Source: Chamaelirium japonicum | Lineage: Eukaryota > Streptophyta > Magnoliopsida > Liliales > Melanthiaceae | Assembly: GCA_947650365.1 (NCBI GenBank) | Contig: OX393551.1 | Span: 67,946,154 to 68,010,153 of the forward strand | Reading direction: 5' to 3' | DNA length: 64,000 nt | Made by a program: the position numbers and the translations under genes | Notes under the pieces: generated by a model | Database searches by the model: none | What the model was told of the DNA's origin: nothing | What the model saw: only the letters and a program-made list of their open reading frames with translations | Part shown: one piece after another, positions 44,971-56,471 of the stretch | Layout: each line of letters starts with the position of its first letter | Position numbering within the stretch: the stretch's first letter is position 1

Positions 44971-44989
44971 TCTAGGGTTTCTCCACGGT

Positions 44990-45600
44990 GAAGGTGACTC
45001 CTCCGGCACCGGCCTCCTCCTCCTCCGGCCTTCCCCTCCTGCACCCCACCCGGCCTACACCTCCTCCTCCTCCGGCCTTCCGGCAGCTCCTCCCGCCCCG
45101 GTAGCCCCTCCAGCACTCCGGCAGCCCCTCCAGCCCCCTCCTGCACCCGATTCCCTCCTCCGGCAGCCCCTCCAGCACCCGATTCTCCCCTCCGGCAGCC
45201 TCTCCAGCACTCCGGCAGCCCCTCTAGCCCCCTCCTGCACCCTATTCCCTTCTCACCCGCACCGGCAACCCCTACAGCACTCCGACAGCCCCTCCAGCCC
45301 CCTCCTGCACCCGATTCCCCCTTCAGCAGCCCCTCCAGCACCCTCTTGCACTCGATTCCCCCCTTTGGTAGCCCCTCCAGCACTCCGGCAGCCTTGTCGC
45401 CCCCTTCTGCACCTTCTGAAGCCCCCCTGCACCCCCTGAAGCCCCCGCCGCCTCTTCTGCACCTCCTGCAGCACCCGCCGCCTCCTCCTGCACCTCCTGA
45501 AGCCCCGCCGCCCCTCCTGCCCCCCTGCAACCAACGTCGCCCCCTCCTGCACCCCCTGCCGCCCCCCATCGCCCCACCGTTCCTCCCCTGGCCCTCCTCC
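44990..45600 (+). repeat. Proline-codon-rich tandem repeat in place of gag
   Basis: Degenerate repeats of CTCCTGCACCCGATTCCC and GGCAGCCCCTCCAGC. On the + strand they read Pro/Ala/Ser; the minus strand is an open Gly/Arg-rich frame. No RNA-binding or capsid motif is visible. The repeats fill the place where copia gag should be. Confidence 0.75.
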
Positions 45601-45659
45601 GTCCTGTCTCCTCTGTTCCAGACTACCCGGGACCTCCCTTGTGTCGGCTTGCCCCCGTA

Positions 45660-46394
45660 CTTCAGGAGTATGACTTCCTACAACATCTCTCGGCTCCTAT
45701 ACTACTTGCACACAGTAACTGATCGCCGAGTCCCTCCGTCTCCTCGTTTTGATAGTATTCTTGAGCCACGTCCATCCACCACGTCAGTCGACTGTGGACG
45801 TCGTCAGGGTCCCCTCCGCCATGATGATGGGATTGCTGCTGCTGCTGATCTCCCTACTCCAGCACCGCCTGCTACCACTCCTGCTCCGTCTCGGTTTTAC
45901 TCCGACCGCCTCCGGCGCTTTGAGGAGTTACTGTTTCGATACCTCGCCTCCACCAGCTCTTCGGCAGATCACAGTCTCTCTGTCACTCCGGGTACTTCTG
46001 CTCAGTCTCGGTTTTACTCCGACCGCCTCCAGCGCTGTGAGAGTTACAGTTTCGACACCTCGCCTCCACCAGCTCTTCGACAGATCACAGTCTCTCTGCC
46101 ACTCTGGGTACTACTGCTCCATGGATCTTCGACTCGGGTGCCTCCTGCCATCTTACATCCGATCCTTCTGTACTCACGGACTGTAGCCCTGCTCCCACGC
46201 ACCTGGAGATCCACACTGCTGACGGGACTCGTGTACCCATTTCGCAATGTGGATCCAACACCCCTGCCTCCGATCCCACTGGTCGCCTAACCTTACCTTG
46301 TGTTCACCTTGCTTCCCACTTAAACATTAACTTAATATATGTTAGTTCTTTTTGTGACTCGGGTCTGATAGTTATATTTACTTATTCTTGTTCT
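45660..46394 (+). pseudogene. copia protease region, frameshifted, with a 117-bp duplication
   Basis: Two tandem copies of a 117-bp segment start at 45891 and 46008 (TCGGTTTTACTCCGACCGCC). After them, in one frame, WIFDSGASCHLT carries the D-S-G active site at 46131-46139, followed by HTADGTRVPI, a typical copia protease. The frame then continues without a stop towards the GAG-pre-integrase segment, while the longer ORF seen across the region is in a different frame. Confidence 0.8.
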
Positions 46395-48494
46395 GTGCAG
46401 GATCCGCGGACTGGTCAGAGAGTTGGGCTGGGTCGTAGAGAAGGGGGACTCTATCAGTTGGATCATCTTCAGGTTCCCACTTTCACTCCGTCAGCTCTGT
46501 CTGTTATCGTTGATGCCGATTTGTGGCACAGAAGGTTAGGTCACATATCCAGTGATCGACTCCAAAACGTTTTTCGCTCTGGCACTTTGGGTCGGGTGTC
46601 CTCCCCTCTCTTTGTCTGTACTGGGTGTCAATTAGTAAAGCACCTTGCTCTTCCTTTTTCTACTAGTGTTTCCTGTTCTAGCGCCCCTTTTGATTTCGTG
46701 CACTCTGACGTGTGGGGTCCTGCTCTAGTTGCCTCTTTTATTGGTTTTTTATATTATGTGAGCTTCATAGATGATTATTCCCGCTGCACCTGGGTCTATC
46801 TCATGCATCGCCGCTTCGAGATTCCTCATATTTACAGGACCTTCACTACTATGCTTCACGCCCAGTTTGGTCGGCACATTAAGACTTTTCGGTCTGATTG
46901 TGCCTAGGAGTATCTCTCCTCTGAGATGCGTGAGATCCTTCAGACTCACGACACTCTTCACCAACAGTCGTGTCCCCACACCTATGAACAAAACGGAGTC
47001 GCCGAGCGCAAACATCACCATGTCCTCGAGACAGCACGAGCTTTACTTCAGTCTGCTTCTGTTCCACATTCCTACTGGGTTGAAGTTGTCATGACCGCTG
47101 TTCACCTCATTAACATCACTCCGTCCTCCCTCTCTGGTGTTTTCCCGTACGAGCGGCTTTACTTCACATCTCCTGACTACTCTCTTCTTCGTAACTTTGG
47201 GTGCACGTGTTTCGTCCTCCTCTCTCCCTATGAGCGTACCAAACTCTCTGCTAGGTCTGTTAGGTGTGTTTACTTAGGACTCAGTCGGGATCACAAGGGA
47301 TATCGGTGCTACGATCCCTTGGTTCGCCGGATCCGTGTCTCTCGTCACGTCTCCTTTGTAGAGGATGTCCCGTACTTTTCCACTGAATCCCGGGATCTTC
47401 CCTCACCACCGACGTCATCTTTTACGCCGTCACCCCCTCTCACCATCCCCTTTCTACCTCCGTATCCTACTCCCACGCTTACCTTCCTGGTTGATCCTCC
47501 TCTACCTTCCTCGTCTCCCCTGTCTCCACCACCTCCACCTCCACCTCCTCCACCTCGCTTGTCTCCACCACCTCCCCCGCCACCTCCCTCTTCCCCGTCT
47601 CCACCACTACCACCACCATCTGTCACGGGTGTCTACGTTCGTCGCTCCACAGTTCCTCCCACCGAGACTGTCTCCACTGGTACTACTTTGCCTGCAGTTG
47701 CTCCCACCTCTCCGGCAGCGGATCCTGGTCCTGTTCGGTGCTATCCTTCGCGCGAACATCACCCTCCTGACAGATATGACTACTCCCCTGACAGGTTTGG
47801 TTACTCTGTGTTTACTCCTGTTTCTCCTGACACCTCTGGACACTCTGTTATTGCCTCCTACTCTCCGTCCTACCAGGCCTTTCTTACAGCTCTTCACACT
47901 CACCGGGAGCTCCAGTCGTACCGTGAGGCAGTTGTACACCCAGAGTGGCGACAGGCCATGACAGTTGAACTTGAGGCCTTTCAGCGGACTCAGACGTGGG
48001 ATTTGGTTCCTTGTCCCTTTGGCGTGGTTCCTGTTAGCTGCAAATGGATCTTCAAGATTAAGACTCGACCTGATGGGTCTATTGAGCGGCATAAGGCGCG
48101 CCTTGTTGCTCGTGGTTTCTCCCAGGAGTATGGGATTGACTACGAGGAGACGTTTGCACCAGTGGCTCGGATGACTACCGTTCGCACCCTCTTAGCTGTA
48201 GCAGCTGCTCGAGGGTGGCCTCTATATCAGATGGATGTGACCAACGCATTTCTCCACGGTGATCTCTCAGAGGAGGTATACATGGCTCCTCCACCGGACG
48301 TCCCTGCTCCTTCAGGTCACATCTGTCGTTTGCGCCGAGCCATCTATGGGCTCAAGCAGGCCCCTCGTGCCTGGTTTGAGCGATTCCGCAGTGCAGTCCT
48401 GGACGCCGGGTTTGTTAAGCGCCACTCTGACTATGCCCTGTTCACTCGCTTCTCCAGTCAGGGTATTGCAGTTCTTTCTTTATGTGGATGACCG
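46395..48494 (+). pseudogene. pol: copia integrase and reverse transcriptase (5' part)
   Basis: Pre-integrase and zinc site LWHRRLGHISSDRL...CTGCQLVKH, then the integrase core HSDVWGP, a TAG at 46905-46907 inside the RSD-x(2)-EYLS motif, and EQNGVAERKHH with the catalytic Glu. A Pro-rich linker (47420-47640) precedes RT: WIFKIKTRPDGSIERHKARL, YEETFAPVARM, QMDVTNAFLHGDL, YGLKQAPRAWF. A single-base frame change near 48470 separates this from LYVDD at 48478-48492. One stop and one frameshift are the only defects in about 700 codons. Confidence 0.92.
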
Positions 48495-48554
48495 AGGATG
48501 ACAATGCTATCATAGCGTCCCTTCAGCGCCACCTCCAGAGCAAGGTTTAAAACT

Positions 48555-48640
48555 CGGGTACCGGTACCGGTATCGGTCGGCGCCGAACCGGTTCGTACCG
48601 GTACCGGTCGGTTCTGGTTGAACCGGTACCGGCCCCTTTT
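48555..48640. repeat. Left subterminal GGTACCGG palindromes
   Basis: Overlapping GGTACCGGTACCGG, CGGTTCGTACCGGTACCGG and similar words, mirrored at 55200-55415. Probable transposase-binding array. Confidence 0.75.
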
Positions 48641-48889
48641 TTTTTATTTTTTTTAAATTGTAAAAAAATCTAAAAAAATCTTTAAAAATTCTAAAAAATT
48701 AGAAAATAAATATAAAAAATTAGAAAATAAATATTAGAGTACTTTAGGCCCTTTAGGGCCCTAGTTTAGGACCTTTAGGTCCTTTAGGCTTAGGGACCTT
48801 AGGAGTTACTTAGGAGTTAGGGTTAGGGCTTAGGAGTTAGAGCCTTAGGCTAGGCTGCTAGGGTTAGTTTTAGGCCTATGAGTCTTATC

Positions 48890-49320
48890 TTATGTGACTT
48901 CAGAGTTCAGACTATGACTTATGACTTATGACTTGAGTCTTATACTCTTATCTAATGAGTTATGAGTCTTATGACTTATGAGTTATGACTTATGACTTAT
49001 GAGTTATGACTTCAAAGTTCAGACTCTCAGAGTTCATACTTTAGAGTTTAGACTTTAGAGTCTTGGATTCATCATTCATCAAGATTCACAACCACCACTC
49101 CCCGAGGTGTATGATTAAGAATCTTGATGAACTTGTCAACTATTGTCGAATCACCACTCCCCGAGGTGAATGATTGGACAGTAGAGACCTAACTGAACCA
49201 CAAGACTCACAAGTTACAACTTACAAGTTACAAGTTATAAGTCACAGACTCACAGACTCACAGTTCACAAGTGACAAGTCACACGACTCACAAGTCACAC
49301 CTAACAAGTTACTAATTCCT
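48890..49320. repeat. GACTTATGAC and ACAAGTTACA short tandem repeats
   Basis: 48890-49060 is built from GACTTATGA/GAGTTATGA words and 49190-49320 from the roughly complementary ACAAGTTACA/GACTCACA words. Between them CCACTCCCCGAGGTG occurs twice (about 49097 and 49153). The two blocks could pair weakly. Confidence 0.65.
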
Positions 49321-49616
49321 AATTTCCTATATCCTTTTTCCCTCCTTTATCCGGGCTTGGGACCGGCCTTGGCGAAGTTAAAAAAGGTTTTTAAAAGGTT
49401 TTATAAAACAACCTTTTAAAGTTTTGAAATTTTTTTATTATTATAAATTTACAATACAAATTATAGAATAAGTTTCATAATCCAGATTCCAGACGTGTTC
49501 AACACTTCAACTTCCACAAAATACAGATTATCAATATTAAAATTATTAACTCACCTGGCTGGCTCAGTCGCTCAGATAGTCAGATCAGAAGAATCAGAAG
49601 AATCAGAACTCAGAAC

Positions 49617-52600
49617 TCAAAAGTTCCATAGATTATTATTGCGATCAGCTTCTTCTTCGTCTTCATTTGGAGTTGGTGCCGAGTAGTGCTGCTGGTTGTA
49701 AGACCCGTCGGAAGGCCCAGAATAACCGAAGATTGATTGGCCAATGTCCTGGTCGTGCTGGACACCATAACCGTATGCTCCGTAGCCGTAAGATGATGAA
49801 GAATCTCCATATGTTCCTTGCGATTCCTCTTGCTCTGGAAACATCGGTTGATAAGAATCTCGGTAATATGATGATGGTGGACCTAGTGGTGGATCATATC
49901 CGTACGAGTATGGTACATATGCAGCTTCATGAACAGTGCCAGAAGGCCCGGCCCCTGCTCCATCATGTGGTGACAGTGGTGGATGATGTGGATCTGGTGG
50001 GGCTGGTGGTCCAGTGACGCCGGTGTACGTGGGAGCACTAGGAGGTGAAGAAGCTCTCTCATGCTCTCTCATCCGTTGAGATGACTCTCCTCCACCATCA
50101 CTAGATCCGGAAGGTATACTGCCAAGACTCTCATCTGAATCGCTGTTTATCTGCTGCATTGCCTGGCTAACATGTTGAAATCTTCGTTTGCCGCTCCTCA
50201 ACCTTGCTCCCTCTTGTTCTTGTCTTTGCTCCTTGCCTAACTCCTTCTCCAACCATGTATTTTCTTGACCGTCAAGAACTGGATCCTCTCTCTCCGTCAA
50301 CCAAGGGGCTAGAGGGTTATCGTCGTCGAAAATATAATCCAAATTGATTGGATTATCACCTTGGTCCTCTAATCTTCCCTGATCGCGGACCCTCAACCTC
50401 ATATTGTAATATACGAAAACTAGTTTATCTAATTTAGATGATGACAATCTATTTCTAGTTTTCGTATGAATGAGAGAGAATGTACTCCAGTTTCTCTCGC
50501 AGCCCGATGCCGAACATGTCTGACTCAATACTCGGATAGCAATCTTGCGAAGATCAGGAGCACTTTCACCATGAATGGACCACCAAGTAGCTATAAAATT
50601 AGTCAAAAAATAAAACATTCAGTTTGTATTCGTTGATTACAATTGGATAATTGTATAATTAAAGTGTGTTATCAACTTATCGACGTATTACCTGGCTGCA
50701 TGGTCGAGATAGATGTTCTTGCGTTCTCCGAATCAAAGGAACCACGAGCATATCGGAAGATTTCCATTTGCTCCATTGCCTTATTTTGTGCTGCTATGCT
50801 AGGCTCCAAGGTTCGGATCACCTCTTTAAGCCCGATCATTATTTCTGGGTGTTGTGAAATTTCTACCCTATACTGGTATTGGGGATTTAAGTAAAATCCT
50901 ATAATATGAAAGAAATAAGTATTGAGTCTAATGACTAATGAGATTAAAAATTGAAATTGTTAAATAATGAGTATACACTTGACGATAATATTTACCTGCT
51001 GCATGCAATGGATGGTATAGCGTCTTCTCCCATCTTTTGTCGATCAACTTAAAATATTGTTTTTTTGATTTTTCTCCAACCTTTGTCGACTTCTGAATGG
51101 CCATCTTAGCTCTGTCCATTGCTTCGTAGATATACCCCATTGCAGGCTTTTCATCTGAATCTACCAGTCGAAGAACTTGCACTAGAGGTTGGATACACAC
51201 TATTATCTTGTAAATTTCGACCCAGAGCTCCTTTCCAACAACAATATTTTCCACCTCTTTGCCCTCTTCATTAGATGCATATTTTGATTGACACCATGCA
51301 TCTGAGGTAAACATTTTCCGTAAAGCATCCTTCTGATTAAAAATGCTCTCCAATGCTATGAAGTGAGTGGCAAAGCGGGTGATTGCTGGACGCAGAAGCT
51401 CCCGCTTCCCAGTATACCTCCTCATCAAGTCAACTACCCAGTTATGGTTGTAAATGAATTTTGTTATTTTTCGAGCTTGTTTTACAACCTTGTCAACATG
51501 ATCCAATTTGCCTATATCTTTTAGGATCAAGTCGATGCAGTGTGCGGCACAAGGAGTCCAAAATATAGTCTTCCGTTCCTTCTGTATGATTTGTCCGGCC
51601 TTCTTATAGTTAGAGCCATTGTCCGTCACTATTTGGACAATATTATTAGCTCCAACTTCGTCGATGATATTATTCATAAGTCCAGCAAGATATATTGCAT
51701 CATGCACTTGGGCTGATGCATCGACTGATTTGTAAAATACTGTATCAATTGAGCAATATACTAGAAAATTAATTATGGATTTTCTAGTAGGGCCACTCCA
51801 TCCATCGCACATAATTGTGCAACCTTTCTCCTCCCAGGGAGTTTTAAAACTACTAATCTAATCGTTTATTTCGGAGACCTCATCATCTAAAAGTGGCCCA
51901 GCAATTTCATATGGGGTAGGGGGAGAAATTTCCGGTCCAACCGACTGTAATGTGTCGCACATTTTTTTAAAGTATGGCGACGCGGCTGCATTAGCCGGGA
52001 TATGATTGAAATGAAAAAATTTGGCCACTGCTTTCTTCACTTTACTGGCCGCTTGTTTTATTTTTCCAGCTGTTAATTTGGTTTGTTTCTGGCCACGTTC
52101 CCTAAACATAAATCTGTCTAGAGGTAACTGCACAGATGTACTGCCGCCAGTGCTAGTTTTACCTCCTCTAGCACTAACACTGCTACTACCACTAGGTCCA
52201 CCTCCACCAGTACTACCACCAATATCACCAGGAAGAAAACGGGAACTACCACCAGGACCACTCATTGACCATCTACCTCTTTGGTCTCCCCCTCTTTCTC
52301 TCATTTCTTGACGACGAGCTTCCTCACGAGAAAGTCTCATTGCCGTTCTCATCTCCCTATCCTCATCCGGCAACTCTTCAGATGAAGAATCATCAAAGCT
52401 TTCATCATCTATATCTCTATAACCCCTTATCGACTGACTTTTGGTAAGGGGTGGTCTTCTAGAAGCAGAAAGTTCAGGAGCAGTACTCTTATCTTTACTT
52501 GCTTCTCTAAAAAATTGCTGGAATTGAGACCGTACCTCTATTGGAACGTGCTCACAACTAGTCACTTGTCCTTTCTTGCCCGCTAAATGCTCCTTCATTC

Positions 52601-52718
52601 TTGTGATACCACCATTTATGGTCCGGCCACAGTAGTTGCATATGGCCTTCCGCTTGTTGCCTTCAATTGCCTTGCAATGTAACCATCCAGCGTCTATCTC
52701 TTTCGATTTTGGTGCCAT
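49617..52718 (-). pseudogene. hAT transposase, one in-frame stop
   Basis: Exons by splice sites and phase: 52718-50996, 50898-50692 and 50590-49617 (968 codons including the final stop). Order: MAPKSKEIDAGW start, BED finger (AICNYCGRTI...HLAGKK), Ser/Gly linker, DUF659 region, catalytic core with MCDGWSGPTRKSIINFL, IVTDNGSNYKKAG and WTPCAAHCIDLILKDIGK, middle exon GFYLNPQYQYRV, last exon TWWSIHGESAPDLRKIAIR with SGCERNWSTFSLIHTKTRNR (dimerisation) and a Gly/Ser/Tyr-rich tail. Phases match at both introns. The only defect seen is a TAG at 51860-51858. The middle exon has no Met, so it is easy to miss. Confidence 0.92.
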
Positions 52719-52784
52719 TATCTAAGTCAAAAAATAAATAAGCATTAGCAAACTAGAAAGTAATTGCTCACTTTTGCAGCTTTG

Positions 52785-52925
52785 CTACGTAGAAATTAGA
52801 AAGTAAAAACTATAAAGTTTCGACTTTTAAATGGCTCGAAACTCGAAAGTAGAAACTAGAAACTAGAAAGTAAAAAGTAGAAAGTAGAAACTAGAAACGT
52901 AGAAAGTAGAAACTAGAAAGTAGGG
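52785..52925. repeat. TAGAAAGTAGAAAC short repeats
   Basis: AGAAACTAGAAAGT words directly upstream of the transposase start (52718, minus strand), leading into the large palindrome. They are part of the hAT promoter or leader region. Confidence 0.7.
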
Positions 52926-52926
52926 C

Positions 52927-53585
52927 CCTCACGTAGATTCGACTTTCGAGTTTCGAGCCATTCGAAAGTCGAAACTTTTGCAAAAGTGAGCAAAACTGCA
53001 AAAGTCGAAACTTTCTAGTTTCTACTTTCTAGTTTCTAGTTTCTAGTTTCTAGTTTCTACGTTTCTAGTTTCTACTTTCGAGTTTCTAGTTTCTACTTCT
53101 AGTTTCTAGTTTCTACTTTCGATTTTCTAGTTTCTACTTTCTAGTTTATACTTTCGAGTTTCTAGTTTCTACTTTCGACTTTCGAGTTTATAGTTTATAG
53201 TTTCTAGTTTCTACTTTCGAGTTTCGAGTTTCTAGTTTCTCCTTTCTAGTTTCTACTTTCGAGTTTCTAGTTTCTACTCGAAAGTAGAAACTAGAAACTC
53301 GAAAGTAGAAACTAGAAACTCAAAAGTAGACACTTTAAAGTAGAAACTATAAACTCGAAAGTCGAAAGTAGAAACTAGAAACTCGAAAGTATAAACTAGA
53401 AAGTGAAAACTAGAAAATCGAAAGTAGAAACTAGAAACTAGAAGTAGAAACTAAAAACTCGAAAGTAAAAACTAGAAACGTATAAAGTAGAAACTAGAAA
53501 CTAGAAAGTTTCGACTTTTGCAGTTTTGCTCACTTTTGCAAAAGTTTCGACTTTCGAATGGCTCGAAAGTCGAATCTACGTGAGG
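52927..53585. repeat. 659-bp palindrome built from short repeats
   Basis: The left arm begins CCTCACGTAGATTCGACTTT and the right arm ends AAAGTCGAATCTACGTGAGG, its reverse complement. Inside, CAAAAGTGAGCAAAACTGC on the left pairs with GCAGTTTTGCTCACTTTTGC on the right. The inner arms consist of TTTCTAGTTTCTACTTTCGAG words (left) and their complement (right), turning over near 53280 (TTTCTACT-CGAA-AGTAGAAA). It lies 0.2-0.9 kb upstream of the transposase start. No coding. Confidence 0.93.
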
Positions 53586-53730
53586 CGTGTCCGTGCTTCC
53601 TAGGGGGAAAGTAAGAGGGGAGGCCCTAAAATTACCGACGAAAAAGAAATGGAAAAACTTGCAACTAAAACAGAGGTGTCCCTCACTATAAATGACCAGC
53701 CAAGAAGAAGTAATTGGGAGAAAGCCTGAT

Positions 53731-53796
53731 GGTGATGGTTATAAAGATAATATGCAACAAAATGGTGATGGTTATAAAGATAATATGCAACAAAAT
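53731..53796 (+). repeat. Perfect 33-bp tandem duplication
   Basis: Two adjacent identical copies of a 33-bp unit starting GGTGATGGTTATAAAG and ending CAACAAAAT. It falls in a 65-codon ORF with no known family. Confidence 0.85.
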
Positions 53797-54674
53797 ACTA
53801 AACGACTGGGTAGAACATACCAAAATGCCTCACGAACAAAGTTGCTTACCAAGGCCGTAAGAGGGGTTTATGTTACAACTTACAAGTGAAAAAGATGCAA
53901 AAGGAAAATAAGTACTTTATTTAAAAATTCAAAATGCTGCAAAAAAATGTTTACGACATTCATAGTTTGTGATTTATCAATCAATGTCGATGATGTGATT
54001 AAGAGAAAGAAAATGCTAAATAGATTGATAGCATCTTGATCACTAAATATGTTTAAACTTTAGCCAGATTTTGTAACACTGTGCATGCACATACAAGCAT
54101 AAGCTACGGAGAATCTATAAAAAGAACATACCCAGGTTTAAGATTTGTTCTTAATAGCTTATTGGATATTACTTATGGTCCAAAACTTTGGAGCACATCA
54201 TGCTGAAAATGATTGTCCTGAAGGCTGAAGGAAGACAATACATTATGAATTCTCTTTCCTATTCAAGACAGTTCTAAACAAAACCGAGGACAGAAGTGCT
54301 GTCATAAGCAATGGTGAACGAAGCTACCTCTTTTAATCCAATGTTTCATTATGGATTTAATAGTTGCGCATCCATTTGAGATGCTTCAGGATGTAATTTC
54401 GACAATGCAGTTATGCAAGTTTTATATAGAAGGGTCGAGGTCGTCAAATAAGGTTATGTTCAATTTACTATTTTTTTAGAAGATTACTATGCTTACATGT
54501 ATACTGAACTGACTCAAGAGTCAAGGCAGTAATCGTTTTACCTTCTTCACTCTTAAGTTCGCCGCTCGGCCCGCTCGTGCTCGTGCCGCTCGTCGTGAGT
54601 CTCGTGACTCGTGAGTCGTGACCTCGTCGTCACTCGTCGGCGTGCGGCTTGTGTCGGTGTGCTGCTCGGCCCGC

Positions 54675-54955
54675 TCGTCGCCTCTCTTTCTTTCTCTTTC
54701 TTTCCTCTCTTCTCTCTTCTCTCTTCTCTCTTTTTTCTTTCTCTCCTCTCTTCTCTCTTCTCTCTTTTCTTTCTCTCCTCTCTTCAGTCTTCTCTCTTTT
54801 CTTTCTTTCTCTCCTCTCTTTTTTTCTTCTATTTCTTTCCTCTTTTCTCTCTTCTCTCTTTTTTCTTTCTCTCCTCTCTTCTCTCTTCTCTCTTCTCTCT
54901 TTTTTCTCTCTCCTCTCTTCTCTCTTCTCTCTTCTCTCCTCTATTTTCTTGCAAG
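54675..54955. repeat. Long CTCTTCTCTCTTT pyrimidine tract
   Basis: Almost uninterrupted pyrimidines on the + strand. The Leu/Ser/Phe and Arg/Glu ORFs there are compositional. Confidence 0.85.
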
Positions 54956-55194
54956 TTGATGGAAGGTTTTCGAGTTGCAATGGAATGGTTTGGGGGGGTT
55001 TATATAGCCTTCAAATCCCCCCCTCCCACTTAAGGAATAATGCTTTTTGGAGGGGCCAAAACTAAAAATGCCACCCCCCCCTCCACATGCAAATGCTGGG
55101 AAAGCATGTTCAGCCCATGTGGAGGGAGGAATCCAACATAAAAAAATAAAAAAAGTGACCCAAAGCCCACCCACCCCATAATGGCTGTCGGACG

Positions 55195-55415
55195 GGACTG
55201 AACCGGCCGGTACCGGTTCGTACCGGCCGGTACCGGTTCGAACCGGTACCGGCCGGTACCGGTTCGTACCGGCCGGTACCTGCCTGACTCGGCCGGTTCG
55301 GTTCGGTACGGGTTGGTACTGGCCGGTTCAGGTCTGTTTCGGTCCCGGGTGCTGGACTCGGTTCGGCCCGGCCAAATCCGGTACGTACCGGCCGGTATGT
55401 ACCGGTACGGGCCGA
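55195..55415. repeat. Right subterminal GGTACCGG palindromes
   Basis: CGGCCGGTACCGGTTCG-type words in tandem and inverted arrangement, the counterpart of 48555-48640. Confidence 0.75.
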
Positions 55416-55437
55416 GATTTGAAACCCTGCTCCAGAG

Positions 55438-56332
55438 TCAATTTGAGATGAAAGATCTGGGCCCTCTTCGCTACTTTTTGGGCTTTGAGATTGCCCGGTC
55501 AGCTCGTGGTCTGTTGGTCTCCCAGCAAAAGTACATCTCCGACATCTTTGTTGATGCTGCTCTTACTGACTCTCGCACTGCTGACACACCCATGAAGCTC
55601 AATTTGAAGCTTCTTTCTACAGATGGTGAGCCACTCCAGGATGTCTCCTGCTATCAGAGGCTGGTTGGGATGCTCGTCTACCACACTATGACCCGGCTAG
55701 ACATTGCCCATGCTGTTGGCATTGTCAGTCAGTTCGTTCAGGCTTCTCGTTCGGTTCACTATGCAGCAGTTCTTCGGATTATCCGCTACCTTCGAGGCAC
55801 CATCATCCGCTCACTATTTTTTCCCTCCACCTCTATGTTGGTGCTGCGTGCCTACTCCGATGCAGATTGGGCAGGAGATGTCGCCACTCGCCGTTCTACT
55901 ACCGGATACTGTGTGTTCCTTGATGATTCTCTCATTTCTTGGCGAAGCAAGAAACAGGAGTCTGTTGCTCGCTCCAGCACCGAAGCCGAATACAGGGCTA
56001 TGGCTTCTACCACCGCAGAGATTGTTTGGCTTCGCCGCCTTCTACTCGACTTGGGAGTTGTGATATCCGGGCCCATGCCTCTCTTCTGTGACAACTGGAG
56101 TGCTATTCAGATTGCTAGCAACCCGGTTTTCCACGAGCGGACAAAACATATTGAGGTTGATTGTCACTATGTTCGCCAGGAGTTTCTCGACCACACCATT
56201 TCCTTGCCATTCATTCCATCATCGGAGCAGACTGTTGATTTTCTGACGAAGCCCCTTACGATTGCTCGTTCTAGCATTTTATCGGCAAACTCTCGGTCCA
56301 TGATCCACCGTGAGTTTGAGGGAGAGTGTTAA
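55438..56332 (+). pseudogene. pol: copia RT 3' part and RNase H
   Basis: Continues the RT after the hAT insertion from QFEMKDLGPLRYFLGFEIAR through DVSCYQRLVGMLVY. RNase H motifs follow: AYSDADWAGD, STTGYCVFLDDSLISWRSKKQ, SSTEAEYRAMA and NWSAIQIASNPVFHERTKHI. It ends TAA at 56330-56332, three bases into the 3' LTR. This segment is intact. An ORF that seems to start at 55313 is an artefact of hAT sequence joined in frame. Confidence 0.93.
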
Positions 56333-56466
56333 TGTATAGAGATGGGTCGGGTTACATGTACAGTCGGGTCGGGTTGTGTGTGTATACATGTACATATATA
56401 TTGAGCTTCAATCCCTCAATGAGATGAATTCCATTCTCTCCAAGCCCTAGCCGTCATCTCCTAACA
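56327..56466 (+). repeat. 3' LTR of the copia element
   Basis: 140 bp, same length as the 5' LTR, preceded by the purine-rich TTGAGGGAGAG (polypurine tract). The pol stop codon overlaps its first bases. Confidence 0.93.
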
Positions 56467-56471
56467 AATCA

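Larger units (their letters stand above)
48541..55429 (-). mobile_element. hAT DNA transposon (6.9 kb) inside the copia element
   Basis: Exact 8-bp duplication CTCCAGAG (48533-48540 and 55430-55437). Ends: CAAGGTTTAAAACTCGG on the left, and the complement of the right end reads CAGGGTTTCAAATCTCGG. Subterminal regions are packed with GGTACCGG/CCGGTACC palindromes (48555-48640 and 55200-55415). It encodes a near-intact transposase on the minus strand. Also holds a 659-bp palindrome (52927-53585) and a long pyrimidine tract (54675-54955). It is a different subfamily from the hATs in the gypsy element: similar end bases, different subterminal repeats. Confidence 0.95.
44819..56466 (+). mobile_element. 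Ty1/copia LTR retrotransposon split by a hAT element
   Basis: Two LTRs of exactly 140 bp (44819-44958 and 56327-56466), TGTTAATGTATA...CTCCTAACA, flanked by the 5-bp duplication AATCA (44814-44818 and 56467-56471). The primer site TGGTATCAGAGC follows the left LTR directly (44959-44970). The domain order protease, integrase, RT, RNase H defines copia. A 6.9-kb hAT occupies 48541-55429. Without it the element is about 4.8 kb. The LTRs differ at about five sites by eye. No recognisable gag is left. Confidence 0.95.

Noticed and set aside
45346..46290. 314-codon + strand ORF in the copia leader
   Set aside because: Its frame differs from the one that carries the protease motif (DSGASCH at 46131), and its N-terminal half is the Pro-rich repeat. 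It is not gag.
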